Shown here: positions 37,306 through 46,371 of the stretch, piece after piece
Numbering within the stretch: the stretch's first letter is position 1
Layout: every line of letters begins with the position of its first letter
From: Hyphomicrobiales bacterium
Lineage (GTDB): Bacteria > Pseudomonadota > Alphaproteobacteria > Rhizobiales > Rhizobiaceae
DNA: 64,000 nt
Assembly: GCA_900466875.1 (NCBI GenBank)
Contig: UBNQ01000003.1
Span: forward strand, 317,570 to 381,569
Direction: 5' to 3'
Notes under the pieces: model-generated
Seen by the model: the letters and a program-made list of their open reading frames with translations, nothing else
Databases searched by the model: none
What the model was told of the DNA's origin: nothing
Translations under genes and position numbers: made by a program

Positions 37306-37665
37306 ATGTCGGAAGAACAATCAGTCGAATCCGTCGTGCATCTCTATGTCGACGGCATGGCGCTTGCCCATGCAGGCGCGCTCAGAAAAGCCTTTCATCC
37401 CAATGCCTCGATCATCGGCAATTACCAGGGCAAGGTCGAGTGGCAGTCACTCAACGAGTTTATCGATGCCGTTACCTCCGAAGGGCCGACCGTCAACGGA
37501 TCGCAGCCGTTGATCCAGATCGAGGCGCTTGATGTCACCGGCGATGCGGCGACGGTCAAGGTCGTCGACGAATTCGCCGGGATGCGGTTTTCCGACTACC
37601 TCTCCCTCTTGAAGGTCGATGGCCGCTGGCTGATCGTCAACAAGGTCTATCACCTGCATTCCTGA
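37306..37665 (+). CDS. Nuclear transport factor 2 (NTF2)-like family protein
   Basis: A 119-residue protein of the SnoaL/NTF2 cone fold, close to the putative lumazine-binding or DUF4440-like group: VVHLYVDGMALAHAGALRKAFHPNASIIG is the helix pair with the pocket His, and RFSDYLSLLKVDGRWLIVNKVYH is the closing sheet. Ligand or reaction unknown. GGGAGG lies 7 to 8 bases before ATG 37306. It ends 6 bases before the convergent M15-like gene. Confidence 0.82.
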   Translation: MSEEQSVESVVHLYVDGMALAHAGALRKAFHPNASIIGNYQGKVEWQSLNEFIDAVTSEGPTVNGSQPLIQIEALDVTGDAATVKVVDEFAGMRFSDYLSLLKVDGRWLIVNKVYHLHS

Positions 37666-37671
37666 GCTGCC

Positions 37672-38289
37672 TCAGCGCTGCAGTTCCGGAAAGTTTTGAT
37701 ACCATTCGGCATGGCTGCCTTCATGATTGGCCATGCAGGGCTTGGTCAGGACACCGCGTGGTGCTGCATAACTCATGATCCGTCTTGCCGGTCGCTCGTG
37801 CCACTGGATGTTGAACGCCCACAATTTCGGGAAGAAACACAGCGAGGCATAGGGCAGGTGGTCGTGGATCCACCAGGCAAGCCGTTGCCAGTCCCCTTCG
37901 CGATCGCAATTGTCGACCAGCCACGGCACGACGATGCAGGCCGTCGCCCCCATACAGCCCTCGGCATCGCGCATATCCCAGATATGGTCGGCGGCCGTGT
38001 GTTCGTTGGTCGAGCAGTTGAGATTGTTCCTGTTGCCGAATTCGTTGACGTGTCGCGACCGGTAACCGGAGCGGACATGCAGCCGCCCGAATGTCTCCTG
38101 CAACGGCTCCAGCAGGTCCTCACAGAGACGGCTTCCGGCCTCGATCGCCAGATCGGGATTGTCCGGGATATTCGGGATGCGGTAGAAATCGGCAATCTCG
38201 GAATGCAGAAAGTCGCGGAAGAAGAAAGTCTTCGACAGGCGGACGCGGCCGAGATCTTCAAGGCCCTTCATCGAGTTCGGTTTGCGCAT
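37672..38289 (-). CDS. M15-like (DD-peptidase fold) protein
   Basis: A 205-residue protein with a layout like peptidase M15: FGRLHVRSGYRSRHVNEFGNR is the first conserved segment, AADHIWDMRD has the His/Asp metal ligands, and the C-terminal IQWHERPARRIMSY could give the last His. No signal peptide is seen, so a cytosolic, phage-like or exported-by-other-means role is open. Nothing else of phage origin is close by. The start ATG 38289 has GAGGGG eight bases upstream; an extension to 38355 lacks this support. Function uncertain. Confidence 0.55.
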   Translation of the reverse strand: MRKPNSMKGLEDLGRVRLSKTFFFRDFLHSEIADFYRIPNIPDNPDLAIEAGSRLCEDLLEPLQETFGRLHVRSGYRSRHVNEFGNRNNLNCSTNEHTAADHIWDMRDAEGCMGATACIVVPWLVDNCDREGDWQRLAWWIHDHLPYASLCFFPKLWAFNIQWHERPARRIMSYAAPRGVLTKPCMANHEGSHAEWYQNFPELQR

Positions 38290-38365
38290 CTTCCATCCCC
38301 TCGCCCACCCTCTGCAGGCTATCCAGATAGGCAGCCACATTCCACCCGATTTCATTCACAACAAA

Positions 38366-38385
38366 ATAATTGCATATGCAATTAT
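38366..38385. promoter_or_regulatory. 20-bp perfect palindrome, candidate MarR operator
   Basis: ATAATTGCATATGCAATTAT is a perfect palindrome located 19 bases before the MarR-type start codon and 77 bases ahead of the divergent M15-like gene. MarR dimers bind such dyads, commonly for autoregulation. Confidence 0.75.
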
Positions 38386-38403
38386 ATAGGTTATGCTCTC
38401 TGC

Positions 38404-38820
38404 ATGTTTGATCATTGCCTCTACTTCAACACGACCGCGCTAGCCCGCCAGCTGGAGCGTGTCTGGTCGGACGCCTTCAAGCCTTTCAACCTGACGCCGT
38501 CGCAGGCTTTCACGTTGCGGGCCGTGCTGCAGAAACCGGGAATGCTGCATAGCGAACTGGCTGAAACATTGAAGATCGCCCGGGCCACTGCAACCCGCGC
38601 TGTCGACGGACTTGCGGCGCGCGGGCTGCTCGAGCGACGATCGACGAAGCAGGACGGCCGGGAATCGGAGATTCACCCGACCGCTGACGGCATGAAATTG
38701 AAAGATGACCTGAATGCTGCCAGCGCCGAAGTGACTGCGCGTTTGAAGGGTGAGCTCGGGGATGGCGTGTTTGCCGGGTTCGTTGAGCAGGCGCGATCCA
38801 TCGGCAGGCATCTGCCATAA
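38404..38820 (+). CDS. MarR family transcriptional regulator
   Basis: A 138-residue winged-helix regulator. LTPSQAFTLRAVLQKPG, MLHSELAETLKIARATATRAVDGLAARGLLERR is the helix-turn-helix, and STKQDGRESEIHPT the wing with the usual D-x-R. MarR proteins repress genes for stress, aromatic compounds or efflux and release DNA on ligand binding. The perfect palindrome just upstream is the likely operator, and a related half-site lies in front of the next gene (tautomerase), so both genes may be controlled together. Confidence 0.92.
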   Translation: MFDHCLYFNTTALARQLERVWSDAFKPFNLTPSQAFTLRAVLQKPGMLHSELAETLKIARATATRAVDGLAARGLLERRSTKQDGRESEIHPTADGMKLKDDLNAASAEVTARLKGELGDGVFAGFVEQARSIGRHLP

Positions 38821-38836
38821 AAAGAAACCCAAATAG

Positions 38837-38848
38837 TTGCATAGCTAA
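38837..38848. promoter_or_regulatory. Degenerate second MarR site before the tautomerase gene
   Basis: TTGCATAGCTAA shares 9 of 12 positions with the core TTGCATATGCAA of the palindrome at 38366-38385. It lies 16 bases before the tautomerase start. Confidence 0.45.
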
Positions 38849-38864
38849 CCAAATGGAGAACGAC

Positions 38865-39260
38865 ATGCCTATCCTGAATGTCAAAGTCAGCGGCCAACGC
38901 TCAGATGAGATGACCCGCGCCATATCCGCCATGCTGACAGAGCTTACCCAGCACATCCTCGGCAAGGACCCTGCCGTCACGGCGATTGCCATCGACTACG
39001 TCGATCCGCGTGACTGGATCGCCGGCGGCCAAACACTTGCCGAACAGCGCAAGTCGAGCGTTTATTTCGACATCAAGATCACCGACGAGACCAACACGAA
39101 AAGCGAAAAGGCCGCCTATATCCAGGCGGCCTTTGAGGGCTTTGCGAGCCTCCTCGGCAATCTGCACGAGGAAAGCTACATCTATGTCCAGGACGTGCGC
39201 GCCGCGGCCTATGGCTACGGCGGCAAAACCCAGGAGTGGCGGTACCAGCGCGCGCTTTAG
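38865..39260 (+). CDS. Tautomerase family protein (4-OT/MIF-like)
   Basis: A 131-residue protein of the tautomerase superfamily. Removal of Met gives the catalytic Pro1 (MPILNVKVSGQRSDEM), and IAIDYVDPRDW and IKITDETNTKSEKAAYIQAAF fit the two-repeat group. GGAG lies before ATG 38865. It follows the MarR gene by 44 bases, with a related operator in the gap, so it is the probable target of that regulator. Substrate unknown; aromatic-derived enols are typical for the family. Confidence 0.85.
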   Translation: MPILNVKVSGQRSDEMTRAISAMLTELTQHILGKDPAVTAIAIDYVDPRDWIAGGQTLAEQRKSSVYFDIKITDETNTKSEKAAYIQAAFEGFASLLGNLHEESYIYVQDVRAAAYGYGGKTQEWRYQRAL

Positions 39261-39360
39261 AGAATTTCCGCCTTTCTTCGAAACGCGAAACTGCTCTATC
39301 TCTTTTGTTTCAACGCAATTCCGGACGCAAAACCGGTTCCCACTTTTGCTGGAATTGCTT
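39261..39360. repeat. Dispersed mosaic repeat, copy C (complete)
   Basis: A 100-base unit: AGAATTTCCGCCTTTCTTCG, then AAACGCGAAACTGCTC and TTTGTTTCA, then the 44-base palindrome (39315-39358) with outer arms GCAATTCC/GGAATTGC. Copy A (20731) shares the whole unit, copy B (24891) only the palindrome. It fills the gap between the converging tautomerase and pheT genes. Confidence 0.85.
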
Positions 39361-41796
39361 TTAAGCGCGCAACACGCCGCCCGTCGTCTTTTCGACATTG
39401 GCGACGATCTTGCCGGTCAGGGCCTCGAAATCCTCATCCGTCAGGGTCTTGTCGACCGGCTGGATCAGCACTTCGATGGCGATCGACTTCTTGCCCTCGC
39501 CGAGCGACGCGCCTTCGAACACGTCGAAGACATTGACGCCGGTGATCAGCTTGCGGTCGGCACTGGTCGCCGCCTTGACGATCGCACCCGCCTCGACCTC
39601 CGAGCCGACGACGAAGGCGAAATCGCGCTTGACCGCCTGGAAGGGCGACAGTTCGAGGCCCGGCTTGGTGCGGGTGGCCTTCTTCTTCGGTTCCGGCATG
39701 GCGTCGAGATAGATCTCGAAACCTGCCAGAGCGCCGGAGACATCGAGCGCACCCAGCGTCTTCGGATGGAATTCGCCGAACGTACCGAGGATGACCTTGG
39801 GTCCCATCTTGATCGTGCCGGAACGGCCCGGATGATACCATTCGGGACCGCCCTGCTCGATCTGGACATTGCCCATCGGCAGGCCGCAGGCTTCGATCAC
39901 GGCGAGCGCATCGGCCTTGGCGTCATAAACGTCGACCGGCTTGCCGCCGCCCTTCGTCGCATTCGACCACATGCGGCCGGCGCCGTTGATCGAGGCCGTG
40001 CCGCGACGGATACCGCCGGCAACGCGGCGCTGGCCTTCCGGCGTGTCGTTCTCGTAGGTGCCCGACACTTCGAAGATCGCCACATCGCCAAAACCCTTGT
40101 CGGCATTGCGCTGGGCAGCGGTCAGCAGGCCCGGCAGAAGCGACGGGCGCATGTCCGACATGTCGGCCGCAATCGGGTTGGCGAGCTTCAGCGACGGCGA
40201 ACCGCCACCGAAAAGCCTTGCCTGATCTTCCGGAATGAAGGACCAGGTGACGGCTTCCAGCATGCCGCGCGAGGCAAGCGCGCGCTTGGCCGTGCGGGTG
40301 CGCACCTGCAGCACCGTGAGGATACGGCTGTTAACGGCCGATAGCTTTTCCAGCGGCTCCGGCTTGATCTGGTCGACGCCATGGATACGCATGACCTCCT
40401 CGACGAGGTCGGCCTTGCCATCCACGTCAGGGCGCCAGGACGGAATTTTTACGCTTACGCGCTCACCCGAACCTTCGACGGTGAAGCCTAGGCGCGTGAG
40501 GATTTCGCGGCTTTCCTCGGTCGAAACCTCAAGACCGGTCAGTCGCTTCACTTCCGCGAAGGGGAAGTCGACGGTCTTCGCCTCATAGCCCTTGTAGCCG
40601 ACGACCTTCTCCTTGGCGGCCACGCCACCGCAGAGGTCAAGAACCAGCTGCGTCGTGCGGTCGAGGCCCGGAACCATGTATTGCGGATCGACGCCACGCT
40701 CGAAACGGTAGCGCGCATCGGTGATGATACCGAGCGTGCGGCCGGACTTGGCAATATTGATCGGGTCCCACAGGGCGCTCTCGATCAGCACGTCGACGGT
40801 GTTTTCATCGCAGCCGGAATGCTCGCCGCCCATGATGCCGCCGATCGACTCGACGCCATTGTCATCAGCGATGACGACATTGTTCGGTCCGAGCTTGTAT
40901 TCGCGGGTATCGAGCGCCAGCACCGTCTCGCCGTCATTGGCGCGACGCACCACGAGGTCGCCCTTCACCTTGGCAGCGTCGAACACATGCATCGGACGGC
41001 CCTGGTCGAAGGTCATGTAGTTGGTGATATCGACCAGCGCGTTGATCGGGCGAAGGCCGATCGCCTTCAGACGCGTCTGCATCCAGGCCGGGCTCGGGCC
41101 GTTCTTGACACCGCGCACGAGGCGCAGGCCGAAACCGGGGCAGAGCTTTTCGTCATCCAGATCGATCGTCAGGCCGACAGAAGTCTCGCCTTCGAGCTTC
41201 AGCGCGGGTGCTGCCGGTGCCTTTAGCGTGCCAAGGCCGGAGGCGGCGAGATCGCGGGCGATGCCGTAGATCGAGGTGCAGTCCGGGCGGTTCGGCGTCA
41301 GGTTGATCTCGATCATCGGATCGTCGAGACCGGCATAGGTGGCGAATGACGTGCCGACCGGCGCATTTTCCGGCAGGTCGATGATGCCGTTATGCTCGTC
41401 CGACATGTTGAGTTCCTTTTCGGAGCACATCATGCCGTGGCTTTCCACGCCGCGGATCTTGCCGATGGCAAGCGTCACGTCGAGGCCCGGAACATAGTCG
41501 CCCGGACGAGCCAGCGCGCCAACGAGGCCCGCGCGGGCATTCGGCGCACCGCAAACGATCTGCAGCGGCTTGCCGCCGTTGACGTCGGGGCCGGCATCGA
41601 CCGAGAGAACCTTCAGACGGTCCGCTTCCGGATGTTTCTCCGCCGACAGGATTTTCGCGATGACGAAGGGCTTGTAGGCGGCCTTGTCATCGACATCCTC
41701 GACTTCAAGGCCGATCGCCGTCAGGCGCTCGCAGATCTGGTCGAGTGTAGCGTCGGTCTCAAGATGATCCTTGATCCAGGAAAGTGTGAATTTCAT
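39361..41796 (-). CDS. pheT: Phenylalanyl-tRNA synthetase beta subunit
   Basis: An 811-residue PheT. Order: tRNA-binding (EMAP-like) domain, residues ~40-150 ([14 protein letters not shown]); B3/B4 editing domain ([16 protein letters not shown]); B5 domain ([20 protein letters not shown]); core B6-B7 and the C-terminal anticodon-binding ferredoxin-like domain (FPFxR-type, ending TGGVLRA). With PheS it charges tRNA-Phe. The gene is 15 bases after pheS on the same strand, and repeat copy C lies after its stop. Length and domains are normal. Confidence 0.97.
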   Translation of the reverse strand: MKFTLSWIKDHLETDATLDQICERLTAIGLEVEDVDDKAAYKPFVIAKILSAEKHPEADRLKVLSVDAGPDVNGGKPLQIVCGAPNARAGLVGALARPGDYVPGLDVTLAIGKIRGVESHGMMCSEKELNMSDEHNGIIDLPENAPVGTSFATYAGLDDPMIEINLTPNRPDCTSIYGIARDLAASGLGTLKAPAAPALKLEGETSVGLTIDLDDEKLCPGFGLRLVRGVKNGPSPAWMQTRLKAIGLRPINALVDITNYMTFDQGRPMHVFDAAKVKGDLVVRRANDGETVLALDTREYKLGPNNVVIADDNGVESIGGIMGGEHSGCDENTVDVLIESALWDPINIAKSGRTLGIITDARYRFERGVDPQYMVPGLDRTTQLVLDLCGGVAAKEKVVGYKGYEAKTVDFPFAEVKRLTGLEVSTEESREILTRLGFTVEGSGERVSVKIPSWRPDVDGKADLVEEVMRIHGVDQIKPEPLEKLSAVNSRILTVLQVRTRTAKRALASRGMLEAVTWSFIPEDQARLFGGGSPSLKLANPIAADMSDMRPSLLPGLLTAAQRNADKGFGDVAIFEVSGTYENDTPEGQRRVAGGIRRGTASINGAGRMWSNATKGGGKPVDVYDAKADALAVIEACGLPMGNVQIEQGGPEWYHPGRSGTIKMGPKVILGTFGEFHPKTLGALDVSGALAGFEIYLDAMPEPKKKATRTKPGLELSPFQAVKRDFAFVVGSEVEAGAIVKAATSADRKLITGVNVFDVFEGASLGEGKKSIAIEVLIQPVDKTLTDEDFEALTGKIVANVEKTTGGVLRA

Positions 41797-41811
41797 TGTC
41801 CTATCCCTCCC

Positions 41812-42894
41812 TTACTGGCTCAAACCGCCGAACAGCGTCGGCATGTCGAGCGGGCGGAAGCCGTAATGGTTCATCCAGCGGACGTCGGCGTTGAAGAAGT
41901 CGCGCAGGTCCGGCATGCCGTATTTCAGCATGGCGATGCGGTCGAGCCCCATGCCCCAGGCAAAGCCCTGATATTCGTCCGGATCGAGACCGCCGGAACG
42001 CAGTACGTTCGGGTGGACCATGCCGCAACCGAGGATTTCCATCCAGTCGGTGCCTTCGCCGAATTTTACGATCGGGCCTGAACGGTCGCACTGGATGTCG
42101 ACTTCGAAGGACGGTTCCGTGAACGGGAAGAAAGACGGACGGAAGCGCATCGTCACCGACGGCACTTCAAAGAAAGTCTTGCAGAATTCTTCCAGAACCC
42201 AACGCATGTTGGCAACATTCGACTTCTTGTCGATGACCAGACCTTCGACCTGATGGAACATCGGCGAGTGGGTCGCGTCCGAGTCCTGACGATAGGTCTT
42301 GCCCGGGATGACGATGCGGATCGGCGGATCCTGTGCTTCCATGGTGCGGACCTGGACCGGCGAGGTGTGGGTGCGCAGCACCTTGCGTTCGCCCTTTTCA
42401 TCCGCCTGGAAGAAGAAGGTGTCGTGCATCTCGCGGGCCGGGTGGCCTTCGGGAAAATTTAGTGCCGTGAAGTTGTAATAGTCGGTCTCGACATCCGGGC
42501 CTTCGGCGATGGAGAACCCCATGTCGGAGAACACGGCGGTTATCTCGTCGATGATCTGGCTGATCGGATGGATACGGCCGCGCTCGGCCGGGGACGAGCG
42601 GACCGGCAACGAAACGTCGAGCGTTTCGGCCTTCAGGCGCGCGTCGATCGCGGCGTCCTTCAGTACGGTCTTGCGCTGTGTGATCGCTTCGGTGATCTCG
42701 TTCTTCAGCGCGTTGATTTCAGCGCCGCGGGTCTGGCGCTCTTCCGGCGTCATCGAACCCAGCGTCTTCAGGAGTTCGGAGACGGACCCCTTCTTGCCGA
42801 GAGCCGAGACGCGCACAGCCTCGATTGCCGCTTCGTCGCCTGCAGCGGCGATCTCGGCCAGCAGCGCGCTCTTCAATGTTTGGAGTTCCGTCAT
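41812..42894 (-). CDS. pheS: Phenylalanyl-tRNA synthetase alpha subunit
   Basis: A 360-residue class II synthetase catalytic subunit. Coiled-coil N-terminus, then motif 1 ([10 protein letters not shown]), [23 protein letters not shown], motif 2 ([10 protein letters not shown]), motif 3 ([18 protein letters not shown]). It forms the alpha2-beta2 enzyme with PheT, whose gene starts 15 bases downstream. The kinase-like gene lies 22 bases upstream on the same strand. Confidence 0.97.
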   Translation of the reverse strand: MTELQTLKSALLAEIAAAGDEAAIEAVRVSALGKKGSVSELLKTLGSMTPEERQTRGAEINALKNEITEAITQRKTVLKDAAIDARLKAETLDVSLPVRSSPAERGRIHPISQIIDEITAVFSDMGFSIAEGPDVETDYYNFTALNFPEGHPAREMHDTFFFQADEKGERKVLRTHTSPVQVRTMEAQDPPIRIVIPGKTYRQDSDATHSPMFHQVEGLVIDKKSNVANMRWVLEEFCKTFFEVPSVTMRFRPSFFPFTEPSFEVDIQCDRSGPIVKFGEGTDWMEILGCGMVHPNVLRSGGLDPDEYQGFAWGMGLDRIAMLKYGMPDLRDFFNADVRWMNHYGFRPLDMPTLFGGLSQ

Positions 42895-42916
42895 CTTTTC
42901 CTGCTTTGCGGCAAAT

Positions 42917-43741
42917 TCAGCCGTTGAACATCGTTGTCAGATAGGTGGTAGCCAGGATGAATTGCCGCAAATCTCTACCCATGTGAATTCGGCCAATCAA
43001 CCGGGCAAGCCATAAAAAGCGGCCCGTGGAACGGGTGATTTTGCGCAGTTCGGCAATTGCCGCCTTTGGCGCGGCCGCGGCCCATGCCCCAAAGGCCCGA
43101 TCCTGCGTCGTCTTTCGATCGGATGCCCTGTCGCTCAGTTGCAGAAACAGGAGTAACAGATCGCGGGCCTGCGCCGTTTCCATCGGCATCACGGCTTCCG
43201 GCTCTTCCTCGAAATCGATGAAACCGAGGCGTTCGTCCCTGATGAACATGTCCCGCGGATAGGGTCGTCCGTGGCAAAGTCCGGCAGCATGCAGCCGTCC
43301 CAGCTCGGAGCAGCAGAACACGAGAAGCCGGTCATGCTCCACCGGTTTATCGTCGCGAAGCGATTTGAGCTGCTGATGCACGGTCGGCGCTATATCGCTC
43401 AGAACGATCGCGCTGCCCGAGGAATAGATGACCGAGGCGGTCGGCACGCCTGCCTGCGAAAATTGTGCAATCCGGCGCAGATCGCGCTTTACCATTCCTT
43501 CCGCCGTCTCGGCAGGGGAAGGCCGCATGAAGGGCAGCCGAAACAGGCGGGCAGCTGCGTTTTGAGCGGCGACGATCAAACGCCGGCCCTTGTCACCGTG
43601 GCGCTTGATCCAGACCGTGCCACAGGTGAGCGATACGGACTGAACCCGCCTTGCATCGGAAACCAGGGCGGCCAGAAGGGTCGCGACGTCCTGCGACGGC
43701 AGCGACGGTCCATTCCTCATGTCAACGACATCATTTCGCAC
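42917..43741 (-). CDS. Kinase-like (LPS-core kinase/BUD32-type) hypothetical protein
   Basis: A 274-residue protein with remnants of an eukaryotic-like kinase C-lobe: [36 protein letters not shown] corresponds to the catalytic loop (H-x-G-x-x-H-G-R) and the metal-binding Asp of IDFEE. This combination is seen in LPS heptose kinases (WaaP/RfaP-like) and other small-molecule kinases; the substrate cannot be assigned. The start is GTG 43741 with AGGAG 7 bases upstream. It lies between the rplT terminator and pheS, so it probably starts the pheST transcript. Confidence 0.65.
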   Translation of the reverse strand: MRNDVVDMRNGPSLPSQDVATLLAALVSDARRVQSVSLTCGTVWIKRHGDKGRRLIVAAQNAAARLFRLPFMRPSPAETAEGMVKRDLRRIAQFSQAGVPTASVIYSSGSAIVLSDIAPTVHQQLKSLRDDKPVEHDRLLVFCCSELGRLHAAGLCHGRPYPRDMFIRDERLGFIDFEEEPEAVMPMETAQARDLLLLFLQLSDRASDRKTTQDRAFGAWAAAAPKAAIAELRKITRSTGRFLWLARLIGRIHMGRDLRQFILATTYLTTMFNG

Positions 43742-43789
43742 CGCAGCGCTCCTGAATACCGTGATTGATCCGTTCCCGCAGAATCAAAG

Positions 43790-43835
43790 CGTGAAAAACA
43801 AAAGACCCGCGCCAGCTGAGCCGCGCGGGTCTTTT
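43790..43835 (-). terminator. Rho-independent terminator of the infC-rpmI-rplT operon
   Basis: A perfect 12-bp stem AAAAGACCCGCG/CGCGGGTCTTTT (43800-43811 and 43824-43835) 24 bases after the rplT stop, followed on the minus strand by CTTTTGTTTTT. Confidence 0.9.
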
Positions 43836-43859
43836 ACGAAAGAAGAGACGTGCGCCGGC

Positions 43860-44264
43860 TTACTTGACGGCGGTCTCAAACTCGTTGGCAGTGCCGGTCT
43901 TCTTCAGATAGGCGAGCGCCTTCTTGGAAGCCTCAACCAGCGCGCCGAATGTTGCCGGCTCATGGATTGCCATGTCGGACAGAACCTTGCGGTCGACTTC
44001 GATGCCAGCCTTGTTCAGGCCGTCGATGAAGCGGCCGTATGTCAGGCCGGATTCGCGGACGGCAGCGTTGATACGCTGGATCCACAGAGCGCGGAAGTTG
44101 CGCTTCTTGACGCGACGGTCGCGGGTTGCAAACTGACGCGAACGGTCAACAGCAGCCTTTGCGGCGCGAATGGTATTCTTGCGGCGGCCGTAGAAGCCCT
44201 TGGCTGCCTTGAGGGTCTTGGTGTGCTTGGCGCGGGAAGTTACGCCACGTTTTACGCGTGCCAT
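43860..44264 (-). CDS. rplT: 50S ribosomal protein L20
   Basis: A 134-residue L20. It starts [39 protein letters not shown], the long basic N-terminal helix that threads into 23S rRNA, and has [24 protein letters not shown]. It is essential for early 50S assembly and in many bacteria represses its own operon. It is the last gene of infC-rpmI-rplT. Confidence 0.98.
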   Translation of the reverse strand: MARVKRGVTSRAKHTKTLKAAKGFYGRRKNTIRAAKAAVDRSRQFATRDRRVKKRNFRALWIQRINAAVRESGLTYGRFIDGLNKAGIEVDRKVLSDMAIHEPATFGALVEASKKALAYLKKTGTANEFETAVK

Positions 44265-44304
44265 GTCATGATCTCCTTAAACTGTTCCAAATAGCCGCTC
44301 AGTC

Positions 44305-44508
44305 TCAGAGACCGTTGGGCAGGTAGTTCTTGATGACCTTCTTGCCATCGGGCTCAGCGAGGACCATCGTGCCGCGTGCATCGCGGATGAACTTGTTGGA
44401 ACGCTTGATCATGCCGTGGCGCTTGCCGGCGGCAGCTGCAACGACCTTGCCGGTGGCGGTGACTTTGAACCGCTTCTTGGCAGACGATTTCGTCTTCATC
44501 TTGGGCAT
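44305..44508 (-). CDS. rpmI: 50S ribosomal protein L35
   Basis: A 67-residue L35 ([20 protein letters not shown], and [18 protein letters not shown]). It lies between infC and rplT in the usual order, 40 bases before rplT. Confidence 0.97.
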   Translation of the reverse strand: MPKMKTKSSAKKRFKVTATGKVVAAAAGKRHGMIKRSNKFIRDARGTMVLAEPDGKKVIKNYLPNGL

Positions 44509-44716
44509 TTTGCTACTCCATTCTTGTATCGAAGCCGACTGACGAGGTCTGCTTCAAGCATTTAGAACGGCCACGGCATGCCCTGCCGGACCGTTCGGAC
44601 GGGCGCTTATAACCGCAGTCGGTCAAAAGCGCAATGGGGGAAATCCTCCTCGAAAACCGGCCGAAACCGGCAGACCCGCCGCCATATGGCTTCCTCGAGG
44701 CGGGAGAGTGCGGCGC

Positions 44717-45253
44717 TTATCTCGGCGCCAGCACCATCATCATCTGACGACCTTCAAGCTTGGGCTCTGCCTCAACCTTGGCGATCTCCAGCGTATCTTC
44801 TTTGACCTGCAGCAGAAGCTTCATGCCGAGTTCCTGGTGGGCCATTTCACGGCCGCGGAACTTCAGCGTCACTTTTACCTTGTCGCCTTCTTCGAAGAAA
44901 CGGTTCATCGCCTTCATCTTCACGTCATAGTCATGCGTGTCGATGTTCGGGCGCATCTTGATTTCTTTGACTTCAACGACCTTCTGCTTCTTGCGCGCCT
45001 CGGCCGCCTTTTTCTGGTTCGCGTATTTCAGCTTGCCGAGGTCGAGGATCTTGCACACCGGCGGATCATTGTTCGGCGAGATTTCTACGAGGTCCAGTCC
45101 CGCTTCCTCGGCCATCCTGAGAGCCTCGTCAGTGTTCACTGTACCGAGATTCGTGCCTTCGGCGTCGATAAGCTGGACCTTGGGAATGCGAATTTCCCGA
45201 TTGGAGCGCGGGCCTTCCTTGACGGGGGCATCGGCTTTGAATGGTCTGCGAAT
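44717..45253 (-). CDS. infC: Translation initiation factor IF-3 (ATT start)
   Basis: IF-3 binds the 30S subunit, checks the initiator tRNA and start codon, and prevents premature 50S joining. The frame extends upstream of the first conventional start (GTG 45139) through [22 protein letters not shown], which is the conserved IF-3 N-domain, to ATT at 45253 ([10 protein letters not shown]), with AGGAG nine bases ahead of it. This gives the normal 178 residues. A non-canonical start is a known feature of infC, which is read poorly when IF-3 is plentiful. C-domain: [31 protein letters not shown]. First gene of infC-rpmI-rplT. Confidence 0.93.
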   Translation of the reverse strand: MRRPFKADAPVKEGPRSNREIRIPKVQLIDAEGTNLGTVNTDEALRMAEEAGLDLVEISPNNDPPVCKILDLGKLKYANQKKAAEARKKQKVVEVKEIKMRPNIDTHDYDVKMKAMNRFFEEGDKVKVTLKFRGREMAHQELGMKLLLQVKEDTLEIAKVEAEPKLEGRQMMMVLAPR

Positions 45254-45381
45254 GGTCGTATTCTCCTAGATCGTTTTCGGGCACAGGCAACGACGAAATT
45301 CGCGCGCGGCCGGGAGCCGAGCGGAATGTCGTGATTACCGGGTGGATGTCAATAGCATGACGGCGCGAAAAAATCACCTCC

Positions 45382-45418
45382 TGACAACCGCTTTAAATCT
45401 GATTTATAGCGGTTGTCA
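45382..45418. promoter_or_regulatory. Perfect 11-bp inverted repeat between infC and the hydrolase gene
   Basis: TGACAACCGCT (45382-45392) and AGCGGTTGTCA (45408-45418) flank 15 AT-rich bases. It ends 17 bases before the hydrolase ATG (45436) and 129 bases from the infC start. Confidence 0.65.
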
Positions 45419-45435
45419 TTCGCAGGAGTAAGACT

Positions 45436-46251
45436 ATGAGCAAGATCACCGTCACCGGAACTGCCACAATTACTGTCGGAACGGGAACGGATACCCGCGA
45501 GATCGCGATCATCCACCGCGCTGCAACGACGGGATCGGAGAGGCCGGCCCTCGTCTGGCTCGGCGGTTATCGATCCGACATGACGGGCACCAAGGCTGTC
45601 GTGCTCGATGCGCTGGCAGAAAGCCTCGGCTCGGCTTGCATCCGTTTCGACTATTCCGGGCACGGCGCTTCAGGTGGCGAATTTCGCGACGGCACGATCT
45701 CGCGCTGGCTCGAGGAAGCCATTGCGGTGATCGATGCCGCAGCTCAAAAAAGCGTTGTCCTCGTCGGCTCGTCGATGGGTGGATGGATCGCGTTGCGGCT
45801 TGTCCAGGAGCTTAGAAAGCGTGCGGGAGGCCCGAAGATTGCGGGTATCGTGCTGATCGCGCCCGCTCCCGATTTCACCAGCGAGCTGATCGAACCCGAG
45901 CTGACGGACAAGGAGCGGCAGTCACTGGCGGAGCGCGGCTATTTCGAGGAGTATTCGCAATACAGTCCCGAACCGAACATCTACACCCGCGCCCTGATGG
46001 AAGACGGACAGAAGAACCGCGTTCTATCCGGCATCATCGAGACCGGCTGCCCGGTCCATATCCTGCAGGGAATGGCAGACCCGGACGTGCCCTATCAACA
46101 TGCGCTGAAACTGATGGAATTCCTGCCGGCCGACGATGTCGTGCTGACACTGATCCGGGACGGCGATCATCGGCTGTCACGCCCTCAGGACCTGGAAAAA
46201 ATGGAGGCGGCCGTGGCCGGCTTAACAATCAATGATGAAAAATTGGGCTGA
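45436..46251 (+). CDS. Alpha/beta hydrolase (ABHD10-like thioesterase family)
   Basis: A 271-residue cytosolic serine hydrolase. The nucleophile is S113 in GSSMGGW; the acid is likely in GMADPDVPY and the base His in RDGDHRLSRP. The oxyanion loop is in WLGGYRSDMTGTKA, and FDYSGHGASGGEF is the strand-loop ahead of it. This pattern fits the ABHD10/palmitoyl-thioesterase branch, but the real ester is unknown. A long inverted repeat overlaps its promoter. CAGGAG precedes the ATG. Confidence 0.88.
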   Translation: MSKITVTGTATITVGTGTDTREIAIIHRAATTGSERPALVWLGGYRSDMTGTKAVVLDALAESLGSACIRFDYSGHGASGGEFRDGTISRWLEEAIAVIDAAAQKSVVLVGSSMGGWIALRLVQELRKRAGGPKIAGIVLIAPAPDFTSELIEPELTDKERQSLAERGYFEEYSQYSPEPNIYTRALMEDGQKNRVLSGIIETGCPVHILQGMADPDVPYQHALKLMEFLPADDVVLTLIRDGDHRLSRPQDLEKMEAAVAGLTINDEKLG

Positions 46252-46371
46252 GACACAAAAGCCGCAGTCTTAACCATATTCACAAAGAGCTTCACCTTAA
46301 CAAAAGCTGAACAATTGACTCTGCCCCTTAAGACCTCTTAACTTTTTGTTAGGAATTTAAGGGACGGGTCA

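Noticed and set aside
45129-45377. An 82-codon GTG-started minus-strand frame overlapping infC, a possible leader peptide
   Set aside because: AGGAG directly touches the GTG, leaving no spacing, and the product is Arg-rich shadow of infC.
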